This document shows, in pieces, positions 34,636 to 44,025 of a stretch of 64,000 bases of DNA. The stretch is from contig NZ_BMXE01000011.1 in the NCBI RefSeq assembly GCF_014651595.1, forward strand, positions 50,940 through 114,939, read 5' to 3'. Source of the stretch: Pseudovibrio japonicus (GTDB lineage: Bacteria; Pseudomonadota; Alphaproteobacteria; Rhizobiales; Stappiaceae). Under the pieces are notes generated by a model. The model did no database searches. It was not told the DNA's origin and saw only the letters and a program-made list of their open reading frames with translations. The translations under genes were made by a program, and so were the position numbers. Positions within the stretch are counted from its first letter, which is position 1, and every line of letters begins with the position of its first letter.

Positions 34636-34935
34636 ATGAAAAAGATCGCTCTGACCCTATCCGTTCTCGGCCTAGTATCCGCAGCTTCTGTTGCTCAGGC
34701 CGCAAACGTTCCTCTCATCAGCACTGCAGACCTCTCCGGCTCTCAGGTCAAAACGCTGGTACAGAACAAAGGTGCTGTTGTTCTGCAAACAGGTTCAGGT
34801 CTGTATGACCGCTACGTTGCAAACGCATCTTTCTGTGGCCCGCAGGAAAGAACCCAGCGCGCCTACGTCGTAACCAAGGACTCCAACCACTCCCTCATCG
34901 GCTACACCTGCGTGGTGCATGATGACGAAAACTAA
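34636..34935 (+). CDS. small secreted two-cysteine protein, array member 5
   Basis: 99 residues. Signal peptide MKKIALTLSVLGLVSAASVA, then QAANVPLISTADLSGS, three residues longer than members 3-4 at the mature N terminus. The body GLYDRYVANASFCGPQER and SLIGYTCVVHDDEN keeps two Cys. More diverged than members 3 and 4 (VVLQTGSG against IVLSTAPG). Start-to-start distance from member 4 is 409 bases. Confidence 0.84.
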   Translation: MKKIALTLSVLGLVSAASVAQAANVPLISTADLSGSQVKTLVQNKGAVVLQTGSGLYDRYVANASFCGPQERTQRAYVVTKDSNHSLIGYTCVVHDDEN

Positions 34936-35072
34936 GATCTAACGCGCGAAACAGCTGCGTAGCCCAGACAAGCTGCCCAGCTTCCGGACCAGCACACCTA
35001 CAAAAACAAGAAGTGCGAGTATGCTGCGTGACAGCATTTGAACGCAGCAAACTCGAAAACACTCCCATAGAC

Positions 35073-35112
35073 AAAACCCCGACCTTGTGTGCAAGGCCGG
35101 GGTTTCTTTTTG
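35073..35112. terminator. bidirectional intrinsic terminator between the array and pccB
   Basis: AACCCCGACCTTG, loop TGTG, CAAGGCCGGGGTT, with T-rich tracts on both sides. It can end both the array transcript (plus) and pccB (minus). Confidence 0.85.
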
Positions 35113-35136
35113 TTTAGCGTAGATAAGCGTCTGTTA

Positions 35137-36669
35137 TTAGAGCGGAATGTTATCGTGCTTGCGCCAAGGCATCTGCTGGTTCTTAGTCCGCAGCATGGCA
35201 AGAGCCCGCGAAATACGCATACGCGTGGACTGAGGCATGATCACCTCATCAATATAGCCCCGCTCCGCAGCCACGAACGGGTTTGCAAACCGATCTTCAT
35301 AATCAGTGGTCCGCTCCGCGATCTTTTCAGGGTCGTCCAGTTCATTGCGATAGAGGATTTCAACCGCCCCTTTTGCACCCATCACAGCAATCTCAGCCGA
35401 TGGCCATGCATAGTTCACATCACCACGAATGTGCTTGGAGCTCATCACGTCATATGCACCGCCATAGGCTTTGCGGGTGATCACAGTGATTTTGGGAACA
35501 GTCGCCTCCCCATAAGCGAACAGCAGCTTGGCACCATGTTTGATCAACCCGCCATATTCCTGCGCAGTCCCCGGCAAGAAGCCCGGAACATCCACGAAAG
35601 TAACCAGCGGAATGTTGAAGCAGTCACAGAAACGAACGAACCTCGCTGCTTTGCGGCTCGCATCACTGTCCAGCACACCAGCCAGCACCATTGGCTGGTT
35701 CCCAACAATACCAACCGTACGTCCTTCAATGCGGCCAAAGCCGGTAATAATGTTTCCGGCAAAGCTCTCCTGAATCTCAAAGAAGTCCCGCTCATCAACG
35801 GTCTTTAAAATGAGTTCACGCATGTCGTAAGGCTTATTGGGATTATCCGGGATAAGGCTATCCAGACTTTCATCCAAACGGGACGGATCATCATAGACCG
35901 ACAACTCTGGCAAAGGCGCCTGATTGTTCATCGGCAAATAATCCACCAAACGGCGGATCTGCAACAGTGCTTCCACATCGTTGTCAAACGCACCGTCTGC
36001 GATAGATGATTTCGTGGTGTGAATGCTCGCGCCGCCCAGCTCTTCAGCCGTCACGGTCTCGTTGGTCACGGTCTTCACAACATCAGGACCAGTCACGAAC
36101 ATGTAGGAGGTATCACGCACCATGAAGATGAAATCTGTCATGGCTGGCGAATAAACGTCACCACCAGCACATGGCCCCATAATCACGGAGATCTGCGGGA
36201 TAACGCCGGACGCCTGAATATTGCGCCAGAAAACCTCGCCATACCCACCAAGCGCTGCCACACCCTCTTGAATACGGGCACCACCCGCATCGAAAATACC
36301 AATGATCGGCGCACGGTTCTGCAGCGCCATATCCTGGATCTTCATAATCTTCTCTGCGTGGGTCTCAGACAGCGAGCCACCAAACACGGTAAAGTCTTTT
36401 GAGAACAGATAAACCGTACGACCGTTGATCGTACCCCAGCCAGCGACCACGCCGTCTCCTGGAAAGTGGGTCTTCTCCATGCCGAACTCAGTACAGCGAT
36501 GCTGCTTAAACATATCGAATTCTTCGAAGGATCCTTCGTCTAGCAGAATTTCGATGCGCTCTCGTGCTGTGAGTTTCCCACGTTTGTGCTGCGCATCAAT
36601 GCGGCGCTGTCCCCCACCAAGCTGCGCTTCATCACGTCTTTTTTCTAATTCAGCTAGAACTTCCTTCAT
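35137..36669 (-). CDS. pccB: propionyl-CoA carboxylase, carboxyltransferase beta subunit
   Basis: 510 residues, the standard size of PccB. Both crotonase-fold halves are visible: the N half with [20 protein letters not shown] and [19 protein letters not shown], and the C half with [19 protein letters not shown] and [18 protein letters not shown] [17 protein letters not shown]. The acyl-CoA and carboxybiotin oxyanion glycines (GGYGE, GGAYD) are present. The length and PccA partner favour propionyl-CoA, though acetyl-CoA use cannot be excluded. Upstream of pccA in the transcribed direction, but separated from it by opposite-strand genes. Confidence 0.93.
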   Translation of the reverse strand: MKEVLAELEKRRDEAQLGGGQRRIDAQHKRGKLTARERIEILLDEGSFEEFDMFKQHRCTEFGMEKTHFPGDGVVAGWGTINGRTVYLFSKDFTVFGGSLSETHAEKIMKIQDMALQNRAPIIGIFDAGGARIQEGVAALGGYGEVFWRNIQASGVIPQISVIMGPCAGGDVYSPAMTDFIFMVRDTSYMFVTGPDVVKTVTNETVTAEELGGASIHTTKSSIADGAFDNDVEALLQIRRLVDYLPMNNQAPLPELSVYDDPSRLDESLDSLIPDNPNKPYDMRELILKTVDERDFFEIQESFAGNIITGFGRIEGRTVGIVGNQPMVLAGVLDSDASRKAARFVRFCDCFNIPLVTFVDVPGFLPGTAQEYGGLIKHGAKLLFAYGEATVPKITVITRKAYGGAYDVMSSKHIRGDVNYAWPSAEIAVMGAKGAVEILYRNELDDPEKIAERTTDYEDRFANPFVAAERGYIDEVIMPQSTRMRISRALAMLRTKNQQMPWRKHDNIPL

Positions 36670-36841
36670 AAGATATCTCAGCTCCCAATCTATCTGAGTT
36701 ATCTCCTAGCACGCCCCTACGCAAAAAAACTAGTAAGCCGTTGGATTGAGAAGTTTCTTGCAGTGCAACGAAAATCCACATCCCCCCGGCACCCCATAAC
36801 CCTTGAAAATCAAGCATTCCGGGGTGCAGCTGCTATCAAAC

Positions 36842-37327
36842 TCAGTCTGCCTCATCCGCACTGCCGGCATTCAGCAATCCATACTTTTCTTCACCAATGC
36901 TCTCAAGAAGCTCCAGTTGAGTCTCGAGGTAATCACAGTGCCCCTCTTCATCAGCCAGCAGGGCATCAAACAGAGCCATTGTTACGAAATCCCCTTTCTG
37001 CTCACAGAACACACGAGATTCGCTGTAATACTCAATGGCTTCACGCTCTCCAGCCAGATCCGCCTCCAGTACTTCCTTCACTGTGGAGCCAACACGTAGC
37101 GGCGCGATCTGTTGCAGATTGGGATGCCCTTCAAGAAACACAACCCTCTCGACCAACCGGTCCGCATGGTGCATTTCCTCAATGGATTCAGCCCGCTCCT
37201 TCTTAGCAAGTTTGGTATACCCCCAATCCTCAAGAAGCCGGAAATGCACCCAGTACTGATTGACTGCTCCGAGTTCCATAGAAATGGCTTTGTTCAAACG
37301 CTCAATGATACCATCTTTTGCTTTCAT
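36842..37327 (-). CDS. bfr: bacterioferritin, copy 1
   Basis: 161 residues. Bacterioferritin stores iron in a 24-subunit shell with ferroxidase and haem sites. Di-iron ligands are visible at Glu18 ([12 protein letters not shown]), Glu51/His54 ([11 protein letters not shown]), Glu94 region ([12 protein letters not shown]) and [12 protein letters not shown]. Met52 (in EEMHH) is the haem ligand. The last residues form an acidic tail. The second bfr lies upstream on the same strand, 234 bases away, with its own terminator between. Confidence 0.94.
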   Translation of the reverse strand: MKAKDGIIERLNKAISMELGAVNQYWVHFRLLEDWGYTKLAKKERAESIEEMHHADRLVERVVFLEGHPNLQQIAPLRVGSTVKEVLEADLAGEREAIEYYSESRVFCEQKGDFVTMALFDALLADEEGHCDYLETQLELLESIGEEKYGLLNAGSADEAD

Positions 37328-37500
37328 AAGACTTCAGTGCGAGCACTGCTCCTTTGGGAACGATGTTAAAATACAACTCGTTACGACCAAAACGCATACG
37401 AGGGGCTACCATATATACATAGTTCACCCGCCCTCGCCGCCAACCCAATTCCTTGATTGTTCCTAATGAATTGCTAGCCTGAAACAAACAACTTTAGCGC

Positions 37501-37532
37501 AAAAAAAGAGCCGCCTCTGAAGGGCGGCTCTC
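37501..37532 (-). terminator. intrinsic terminator of bacterioferritin copy 2
   Basis: On the minus strand GAGCCGCC, loop CTTCAGA, GGCGGCTC and T7, about 29 bases after the stop. It ends the copy-2 message before copy 1, so each bfr is probably transcribed separately. Confidence 0.9.
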
Positions 37533-37560
37533 TCAAATCAAAAATAGAAAATTGGCAGCT

Positions 37561-38046
37561 TTATTCGCCGGTGTTGGCCGGGTTGGCATTGAGCGCGCCA
37601 TAGTTCTGCTCGCCAATTTTAGCAAGAAGCTCAAGCTGGGTTTCAAGGAAGTCAATGTGACCCTCTTCATCCGCCAGCAGATCATCAAAAAGCTTCATCG
37701 TGACGTAGTCACCTTCATCATTACAGATCTCACGGCTTTTTGCATAAGCCGCACGTGCTTCACGCTCACCAGCCAGATCCGCTTCCAGAACCTCTTGCAG
37801 GTTGGTGCCAATCTTCAGGGGTGCAACCGTCTGCAGGTTCGGGTGGCCGCCGAGGAAGAGAATACGCTCGATCAGCTTGTCAGCATGTCCCATCTCTTCA
37901 ATGGATTCCTCACGCTCTTTTTGCGCCAGTTTGCCAAAACCCCAGTCATCCAGCAGGCGGTAGTGCAGCCAGTACTGGTTGACAGCTCCAAGCTCCAGTT
38001 TCAGAGCCTCATTAAGCCGCTCAATTACTTTTTCATTGTGTTTCAT
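37561..38046 (-). CDS. bfr: bacterioferritin, copy 2
   Basis: 161 residues from the ATG at 38046, aligned with copy 1; the frame runs open to 38172 without family similarity. Ligands: [31 protein letters not shown] (Glu51, Met52, His54), [12 protein letters not shown] and [13 protein letters not shown]. About 65% identical to copy 1 by eye. Both copies keep Met52, so neither is a haem-less ferritin. The two may form mixed shells or respond to different conditions. Confidence 0.93.
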   Translation of the reverse strand: MKHNEKVIERLNEALKLELGAVNQYWLHYRLLDDWGFGKLAQKEREESIEEMGHADKLIERILFLGGHPNLQTVAPLKIGTNLQEVLEADLAGEREARAAYAKSREICNDEGDYVTMKLFDDLLADEEGHIDFLETQLELLAKIGEQNYGALNANPANTGE

Positions 38047-38238
38047 CAGCGGAAATTCCCTAGTTTTTATGATTGTGGCCGCATCTGGCGATATATTCGT
38101 TTTAAACGGAATGATTGATATCAACCGCGCTGCAGCATCCACAGTTGAACAGATTCGATAGTACCACGGCAAATAAATTCAACTTGCACACATACTACAA
38201 ACCTTTGATTTCTTTCTATGATATCCTCAGAAGCTCTC

Positions 38239-38269
38239 AAAAAGAAAAAGCGCAGCCATCGGCCACGCT
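38239..38269 (-). terminator. intrinsic terminator of the ATP12 operon
   Basis: On the minus strand AGCGTGGCC, loop GAT, GGCTGCGCT (two wobble pairs) and T4C T5, about 30 bases after the ATP12 stop. Confidence 0.8.
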
Positions 38270-38299
38270 TCTCAGATAATCCCAAAAGAGTGAGTGCTC

Positions 38300-39094
38300 T
38301 TAGGTTTCTTCTGGCGCTCCTATCAGAATAAGAGCTGCTGCGTTGAACTCGTCATTCTTGAAACGACGAATACGGGCAGCTTCTTCATCCTGTCCCCACT
38401 GCTCAATGTTCCAGTCTTCATCAACATGAGCCGCAGACCAGACCGTCTCTGCATCAAAGGCCTTTTCAGCCAACGCCAACGCAAGCACTGCAGAACCGCA
38501 GACAGAGGTCACCGTATGGATCGCAGCAAGCTCCAGCGCATCATACTTGTCCAGCTGTGCCCTGTAGGCCGACGTCACTGCCTCATCCTGAGCAACATGC
38601 ATGATGCCCTCAACCAGCTTGAAGCGACCGCCAAGCAGTTCTTCCGCCCAGTCCAGAACCGGATCCCACTGCTGTTTCTGTCGCATCACCAGCTCTGCGG
38701 GAGAATCGGCACGGTAACAAAGGTGATCATTCCCTGCATATCGGGTGATCTCGTCCGCAACATCCGCGAACTTCTCTTCAACTGCATCAATTGCAGAATG
38801 GGCAATACGCGTCAGTGGCATGGTGCCCGGATTAATCTCTTCTTCCTGCAGCTCCCACTCGGCAGCCACAGCTTCCGCAATCACTTCACCCTTAAACACC
38901 AATGAGTTTCGCGCAGGCGTTTTGATAGAGCGACCATCCAACAGAACAGCGTAAGCACCATCCTTCAATTCAACACTGACACGTTCATAGAAGCGTTTCG
39001 GCAGGTTCACTTTGGTATGTTCACGTGCAGCCTGAACAGCATCAACAGGCCCCTTTGCAATGTCATCTGCAATCTGCTCAAAAATGTCACGCAT
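38300..39094 (-). CDS. ATP12 family F1-ATPase assembly chaperone
   Basis: 264 residues. Features are KRFYERVSVELKDGAYAVLLDG, then SIKTPARNSLVF, PLTRIAHSAID and LCYRADSPAELVMRQKQQWD, the hallmarks of Pfam ATP12. The eukaryotic homologue guards the F1 alpha subunit during assembly, and alphaproteobacterial members are presumed to do the same. Its ATG overlaps the stop of the upstream HAD gene by one base (TAATG), so the pair is translationally coupled. It supports alphaproteobacterial origin. Confidence 0.93.
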   Translation of the reverse strand: MRDIFEQIADDIAKGPVDAVQAAREHTKVNLPKRFYERVSVELKDGAYAVLLDGRSIKTPARNSLVFKGEVIAEAVAAEWELQEEEINPGTMPLTRIAHSAIDAVEEKFADVADEITRYAGNDHLCYRADSPAELVMRQKQQWDPVLDWAEELLGGRFKLVEGIMHVAQDEAVTSAYRAQLDKYDALELAAIHTVTSVCGSAVLALALAEKAFDAETVWSAAHVDEDWNIEQWGQDEEAARIRRFKNDEFNAAALILIGAPEET

Positions 39095-39774
39095 TATGCG
39101 ACTTCCTTATTCCAATTGAAGTGCTCGCTCAGCACTGGAATGAGTTCATGAAACTGATCGATAACATAGGTAGCCCCAGCGGTCTTCACGTCCTCGGCGC
39201 TGTGATAACCCCATGTGACCCCGACAGATTTTACGCCTGCATTCGCAGCCATCTGCATATCGAAGGTCGTATCACCAATCATAATTGTATTTTCTAAGTG
39301 CGCGCCGGTCTCGCTCATCGCCTGGAAAATCATGCCAGGGTTGGGCTTGGAAGGCGCCACATCCGCAGTCTGCATGGTGGTAAAAACACCTTCCAGCTCG
39401 TGCAAACCAATCAGATGCTTCATACCACGGGAATGCTTGCCCGTCGCAATACCAAGCAGCACATCATCACGGGCAGACAGCTCCCGCAGAGCCTCCAAAG
39501 CCCCTTCATAGAGCGGATCGTACTCACGCCCCTTTGCACGCATTTCCCAGATAACCTGCTGGTACCCCTTGATCATATTCCCGATCAGCTCAGGGTCGTT
39601 GCGACCCAACAAATGCTCAAAGGCCACATGCAAGGTCAGGCCAACTGTAGAAAGAACCTCATCGCGCGATGGCACAGGCAGACCGACAGAGCGATAAGCC
39701 GCCGTAAAACCGATCATAATATTGTCTTGGCTATCCGCGAGCGTACCGTCGCAGTCAAACACAATGAGATACAT
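39094..39774 (-). CDS. HAD-IA family hydrolase
   Basis: 226 residues. Motif I VFDCDGTLADSQ with nucleophile Asp; motif II GIATGKHSRG; motifs III/IV KPNPGMIFQAM and MIGDTTFDMQMAANAG. The Gph-like layout resembles the HAD at 29199, but the two share limited identity, so they are not recent copies. Substrate unknown. It is tightly linked with the ATP12 gene and with rluC upstream. Confidence 0.9.
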   Translation of the reverse strand: MYLIVFDCDGTLADSQDNIMIGFTAAYRSVGLPVPSRDEVLSTVGLTLHVAFEHLLGRNDPELIGNMIKGYQQVIWEMRAKGREYDPLYEGALEALRELSARDDVLLGIATGKHSRGMKHLIGLHELEGVFTTMQTADVAPSKPNPGMIFQAMSETGAHLENTIMIGDTTFDMQMAANAGVKSVGVTWGYHSAEDVKTAGATYVIDQFHELIPVLSEHFNWNKEVA

Positions 39775-39799
39775 AGAAGTCAGCCCATTTTTCTAGTTT

Positions 39800-40849
39800 T
39801 TATTCGGGTTCATTTATGTCCGGATCATATTCCTTAACATCCATTCCGAGCAGGTTCCATGTCTGCTGCATGTGCGGTGGCAATGGCGCGGAAACGTCAA
39901 TCACACCGTTGCCTGATGGGTGCGGAATAACAATCCGGCGCGCCAGCAAGTGCAGCTTGTTCTGGATACCGCCTGGCAATTCCCAGTTCTGGATATTGAA
40001 ATATTTTGGATCACCAATAATCGGATGCCCAATGTGTGCGGAATGCGCACGAAGCTGATGCGTACGACCTGTCACCGGCTTCAGCGATACCCATGCCAGC
40101 TTCTGGCCGGATTGCTCAACCACATTGTAAAGGCTGACTGCGTGCTGCGCCTCATCATCCCCGTGACGGGCAACGCGCATACGCTCTTCGCCTTCGTCCC
40201 GTGCCAGATAGGTGGAGATGCGACCCTGACGCGGCTTCGGCACACCTGCAACCATCGCCCAATAGATCTTGCGCGTGTTGCGATGACGAAACGCCTTGGT
40301 CAGCTCCTGAGCTGCCCGGCGGGTTTTCGCAACCAGCAAAATACCGGAGGTCTCGCGGTCCAGACGGTGCACCAGACGCGGCTTGTCACCCTTCTGGTTG
40401 GTGAAGGCATCGAGCATGCCATCCACGTGACGCTTCAAGCCAGAACCGCCCTGCACGGCAAGGCCGGCTGGCTTGTTCAGCACCATCACATGCGCATCTT
40501 CAAACAGCATCATCTGCTCGATGGCTTCCCGGTCGCTGTCAACAAGCTTGCGCGGACGAGGCTTGGCGTTCTTGCGGTCATCAGCTGCAAGTTCGACGCC
40601 AAGAGGAGGAATGCGGATCTCTTGCCCTGCTTCCAGCCGGGTCGAGCTTTCAGCACGTTTTCCGTTCACACGAACCTGTTTTGTACGCAGCAATTTCTGC
40701 AAGCGGCCAAAGCCAAGTTCAGGGAAGTTTTCTTTAAACCAGCGGTCAAGACGCATGCCTGCATCATCTGCATCAACGCGGCGCATCTCGATCTTGACGG
40801 GGCTGCCACCATTGTTTTGCGGGGCTGCTTTTTTCTGGGAGCCACTCAT
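39800..40849 (-). CDS. rluC: RluA/RluC-family 23S rRNA pseudouridine synthase
   Basis: 349 residues. An S4 domain (about 25-85, RLQKLLRTKQVRVNGKRAES) is followed by the synthase core. The catalytic Asp is in RLVHRLDRETSGILLVA (HRLDxxTSG). Other core segments: NKPAGLAVQGG, GRTHQLRAHSAHIGHPIIGD and HLLARRI. RluC modifies 23S rRNA uridines; RluA-type specificity cannot be excluded. Part of the chain crcB, rluC, HAD, ATP12. Confidence 0.9.
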   Translation of the reverse strand: MSGSQKKAAPQNNGGSPVKIEMRRVDADDAGMRLDRWFKENFPELGFGRLQKLLRTKQVRVNGKRAESSTRLEAGQEIRIPPLGVELAADDRKNAKPRPRKLVDSDREAIEQMMLFEDAHVMVLNKPAGLAVQGGSGLKRHVDGMLDAFTNQKGDKPRLVHRLDRETSGILLVAKTRRAAQELTKAFRHRNTRKIYWAMVAGVPKPRQGRISTYLARDEGEERMRVARHGDDEAQHAVSLYNVVEQSGQKLAWVSLKPVTGRTHQLRAHSAHIGHPIIGDPKYFNIQNWELPGGIQNKLHLLARRIVIPHPSGNGVIDVSAPLPPHMQQTWNLLGMDVKEYDPDINEPE

Positions 40850-41030
40850 GGGTGAAGGTCCTGACTTTTAACGCGGCGGCAGCACGAAGGGTGCGCCAGC
40901 CGTTCCTATTAAATCCGTTGGCGCTCATTTGGCAGCTGGAGCCACAACATGCAAGCCTTTCACACAGATTCCGCAGGTAAAAACGCAAAAGCACCAAGTT
41001 TCCTCGCGTTTTTGCGAGCATCCCGCAAGA

Positions 41031-41411
41031 TCAGGCGAGCACCTGTCGTGTGATGTAAAGGCCTGCAAAGAGCGCCGAGACTGAAAGTACGAGCGACACC
41101 AGCACATAAGCTGCGGTCGCAATCGGCTCACCGCGCTCCCACAAAACGGCAACATCCAGCGAGAACGTCGAGAACGTGGTAAAGCCGCCAAGGAAACCAG
41201 TCGCAATCAGGTATCGCAGTTCAGAAGAGGCATTCAGGCGCTGCGAGAGGACTTCAACAAAGACCCCCATCAGCAAGGAACCCAGAACATTTACGGTGAC
41301 AGTGCCCCACGGAAAAGAAGGGCCCAGAAGACGAAGTCCGGCCAGTGAAACCAGATGCCGGCAAATTGCTCCGGCCCCACCGCCAAGTGCAATTAGGATG
41401 AGATGTTTCAT
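41031..41411 (-). CDS. crcB: CrcB fluoride channel (Fluc)
   Basis: 126 residues and four membrane helices. GGGAGAICRHLVSL opens helix 1, FPWGTVTVNVLGSLLMG contains the Asn of helix 2, and GFLGGFTTFSTFSLD is the hallmark Phe-rich segment of helix 3. Fluc channels export F- as dimers in the inner membrane. No fluoride riboswitch is visible in the short gap upstream. Downstream, rluC starts 182 bases away. Confidence 0.93.
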   Translation of the reverse strand: MKHLILIALGGGAGAICRHLVSLAGLRLLGPSFPWGTVTVNVLGSLLMGVFVEVLSQRLNASSELRYLIATGFLGGFTTFSTFSLDVAVLWERGEPIATAAYVLVSLVLSVSALFAGLYITRQVLA

Positions 41412-41464
41412 GCTCTCTCCCTATCGGATTTTAAATAGCATGTCTCGTAGAAAGTGCGCTCTAG

Positions 41465-43846
41465 CTAAGATCCCTTAGAGAACACTTTATGGACTGACTC
41501 ACGGCAGGCCCGCACCAACTCCTGATCTTCAAGATGTGCCTCCTCTTCATCCAAAATATCAAGGAAGATATCCCGAAGCTTCCGATCCTTCTCAGGTAAA
41601 ACAGGTCGTTCTGCATCGTAACATTCCTGATATACATCCCGAAGCAACCGCACCAGCCGCTCCGCTGCGTTCAGGCGCCCCCACAAATAATCATGCTCGC
41701 GCCACCCACGGTTAAAGAACGCACCGAACATCTGCAGTTGGGCACCTTTCAGGTCGACCCCGCCCGGACAAAGCAGTTGGGCATCTTTCGGACTGATCCG
41801 GCCTACCTCAATCTTGCGAAGCTCAAATGCGTCAAGCGCCTGCTGAACCGGGAACATGCTCGTATCAAAAAACGGAAACCCTATATACGCTTCCAAGATA
41901 CCTTGAGCGGCCTCCAGATCCCCCAGTTTCCCAACGCCGTCAAGCACAAGCGAATCTGTCAGTTTATCAAGGTCAGAAAGCCCCATCCGATAGCGGAGCA
42001 GACCAAGGATATTGCATACTGCTTCCCGATGTGGCGGCGCCTCTCTTAAGAGTGAGGCAAACTGCATGGTTTCGCTACCATAAAACTCTTGCGCCCATCG
42101 GTTCTGTAGATTGGTGATCTGCGCATAAAGCTCACGTTTAAACACATCCAGATGCCGGGCAAACTCAACTGCGTCTGCAATTTCATCGTGATGATAGAAC
42201 TTGTTGATCTGCTCAATCAGGAAACGCAACTGGCGAATGCGATAGTCTACGTCCAATGCCTTCAGCTCATGAAGAATCTGCGTTTGATCCCTCTGAGCTC
42301 CCCCCTCCTCTTCTCTCGCGAAGGTCAATGCCTTCACCACCAACTCTTCCACGTTCGCCCAAGACGAAAGTGCAATCTCCTCTCCCTTTTCCACGCAGCC
42401 CACATTCTGCTTTTCATAAAGACGAGAAGTCAATGAAACCACGCGATGTGCAAGATGCCCTAAACGCAGCTGCAGATAGCCTGCATTAGCAAACCCACAT
42501 TGCTCCATCGCAGAAAGCTCTGCACCCTGACGGACACTGAAGAAGTCACCCTCGGTTTGCGGCAGTTTGCGATGCTTTTTCAGGAGCACCTGCACCTCCC
42601 GCTGCACCATGGGCAGAGCTGCCTCCGCAACCTCCTGAATGCGCCGCACCTTCATATTAATCCGCTCGATCTCCTGCAATTCATCCCCGATGGGCTCATT
42701 GCGCGGAATATGGGCAAGGGAGGCAAAAATGCTCTTGAAGAAGCCCGGCGGTTCCCGCTCTGCGGGCACATCCCCATGCGAAAACGGAAGTGGATCCAGA
42801 TACAATAAGCGCCTCACCACCTCCTGAGAGGCAGGCCGCTGTGAGATGGAACCTATGAGTGGCTGAAAAGGCTTATTCATCACCAACGAGCCATCAATAA
42901 AGATGCGTTCCCCTTCCGCCTCACAGTTTGTATGCAAAACATTGGTCAAGAACGCCTCGCGCCCATTCCACGCCAGCCCTTGCTGCTCAAGAACCCCATC
43001 CATCTCCGCCGCACTCATAGGCGGAAAGGCGCCAGGAAAGCTCGACGTAGCTCTGGCAGCAAACACAAGATCCGGAATGAATTCAGCACTCATCTGACTT
43101 TGCAGACCGCTGGATAGATCATTGACTGCATCAAACTTCACAATACGCCGGTGATCCAGCTCTTCGATGAACTCCGGATCATGCAGAGCAATACGGCGTA
43201 GCACACCGTGAAAGTCCGTAAGCGTCACGAAGAGCTCCAGCTCCTGTCCAACGGGGAGCAACGTTTCACCGCGATCATATTCATCCATCGCCCGGCAAGC
43301 ATCAATCAGCCAGCCTGAATACCGCTCTCCAGAAAAAGGCGGCGTAAACCACCGTGAGCTGATGAAATCTCGCAGCTTGGTGCGCGTCTCCTGATTATGA
43401 GGAACTTCCGCCCCCAGGTACCCAAGCATTTTATCCAAAACAGGCGCAAGCACCCGCTTGGCCTGTTTGCTGACGCCTGAGTTTTCGTTGGCCAGCTCTT
43501 CAACATCGGCAAGCGACAACCACAAATCACTATGATGCTTGAGCGGCAAATCATGGGCCAGCGCCCGCGCCAGCATAATCGCATTCACGCCTCCGGCAGA
43601 GGCACCGGAGATCGCATCGATCACAACACGCAGGTCCAGTTCCGGACCAAAGCTTTCAAGAAGTTCAAAGTAGGATTTGGCAGAGCCTTCAAGCGTAATA
43701 TCACTCTCACCATTTTGGCGAATTTGATAGAGAACATGGGAGGCACGCTGAAGATTGAGCAGTTCGCGAGTAACGCCGTGCATGTAAATAGCAAGCGAAA
43801 CGCCGCCATACAGCACCAGTCCCAATCTCAGTTCTAGCTGCCTCAT
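41465..43846 (-). CDS. patatin-like protein with DUF3376 C-terminal region
   Basis: 793 residues from the ATG at 43846 (AGGTG before it). The N-terminal patatin domain (about 1-330) has LGLVLYGGVSLAIYMHGVT as oxyanion loop, GASAGGVNAIMLA with the nucleophile Ser, and IFIDGSLVMNKP with the Asp of the dyad, so lipase activity is plausible. The remaining 450 residues match the DUF3376 type of large patatin-like proteins and include helices rich in Glu and Leu. It may act on phospholipids; target and location (no signal peptide) are unknown. Not part of the usual rarA-crcB neighbourhood. Confidence 0.88.
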   Translation of the reverse strand: MRQLELRLGLVLYGGVSLAIYMHGVTRELLNLQRASHVLYQIRQNGESDITLEGSAKSYFELLESFGPELDLRVVIDAISGASAGGVNAIMLARALAHDLPLKHHSDLWLSLADVEELANENSGVSKQAKRVLAPVLDKMLGYLGAEVPHNQETRTKLRDFISSRWFTPPFSGERYSGWLIDACRAMDEYDRGETLLPVGQELELFVTLTDFHGVLRRIALHDPEFIEELDHRRIVKFDAVNDLSSGLQSQMSAEFIPDLVFAARATSSFPGAFPPMSAAEMDGVLEQQGLAWNGREAFLTNVLHTNCEAEGERIFIDGSLVMNKPFQPLIGSISQRPASQEVVRRLLYLDPLPFSHGDVPAEREPPGFFKSIFASLAHIPRNEPIGDELQEIERINMKVRRIQEVAEAALPMVQREVQVLLKKHRKLPQTEGDFFSVRQGAELSAMEQCGFANAGYLQLRLGHLAHRVVSLTSRLYEKQNVGCVEKGEEIALSSWANVEELVVKALTFAREEEGGAQRDQTQILHELKALDVDYRIRQLRFLIEQINKFYHHDEIADAVEFARHLDVFKRELYAQITNLQNRWAQEFYGSETMQFASLLREAPPHREAVCNILGLLRYRMGLSDLDKLTDSLVLDGVGKLGDLEAAQGILEAYIGFPFFDTSMFPVQQALDAFELRKIEVGRISPKDAQLLCPGGVDLKGAQLQMFGAFFNRGWREHDYLWGRLNAAERLVRLLRDVYQECYDAERPVLPEKDRKLRDIFLDILDEEEAHLEDQELVRACRESVHKVFSKGS

Positions 43847-44025
43847 TTCACACACCTAGCTTTATCTGTTGCCAGTGTGCGAACAAGGCTGCCTGATTGC
43901 AACCAGCAAACCCAAACAAAGTTACACAGAGTTTGTATCTGGACGCGAAAATGGAGGCAGGCTCTCAAAACAGTGTCACAAGAAACCTAAGCACAGTGTG
44001 CGAGCAAAACGTCAGCCAAGCCGCT

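Noticed and set aside
32677..34935. CRISPR-like array
   Set aside because: The repeats are full protein-coding genes of about 300 bases with signal peptides, not short repeats with unique spacers.
41412..41464. fluoride riboswitch before crcB
   Set aside because: The gap upstream of crcB is only 53 bases, and no crcB-motif core is visible.
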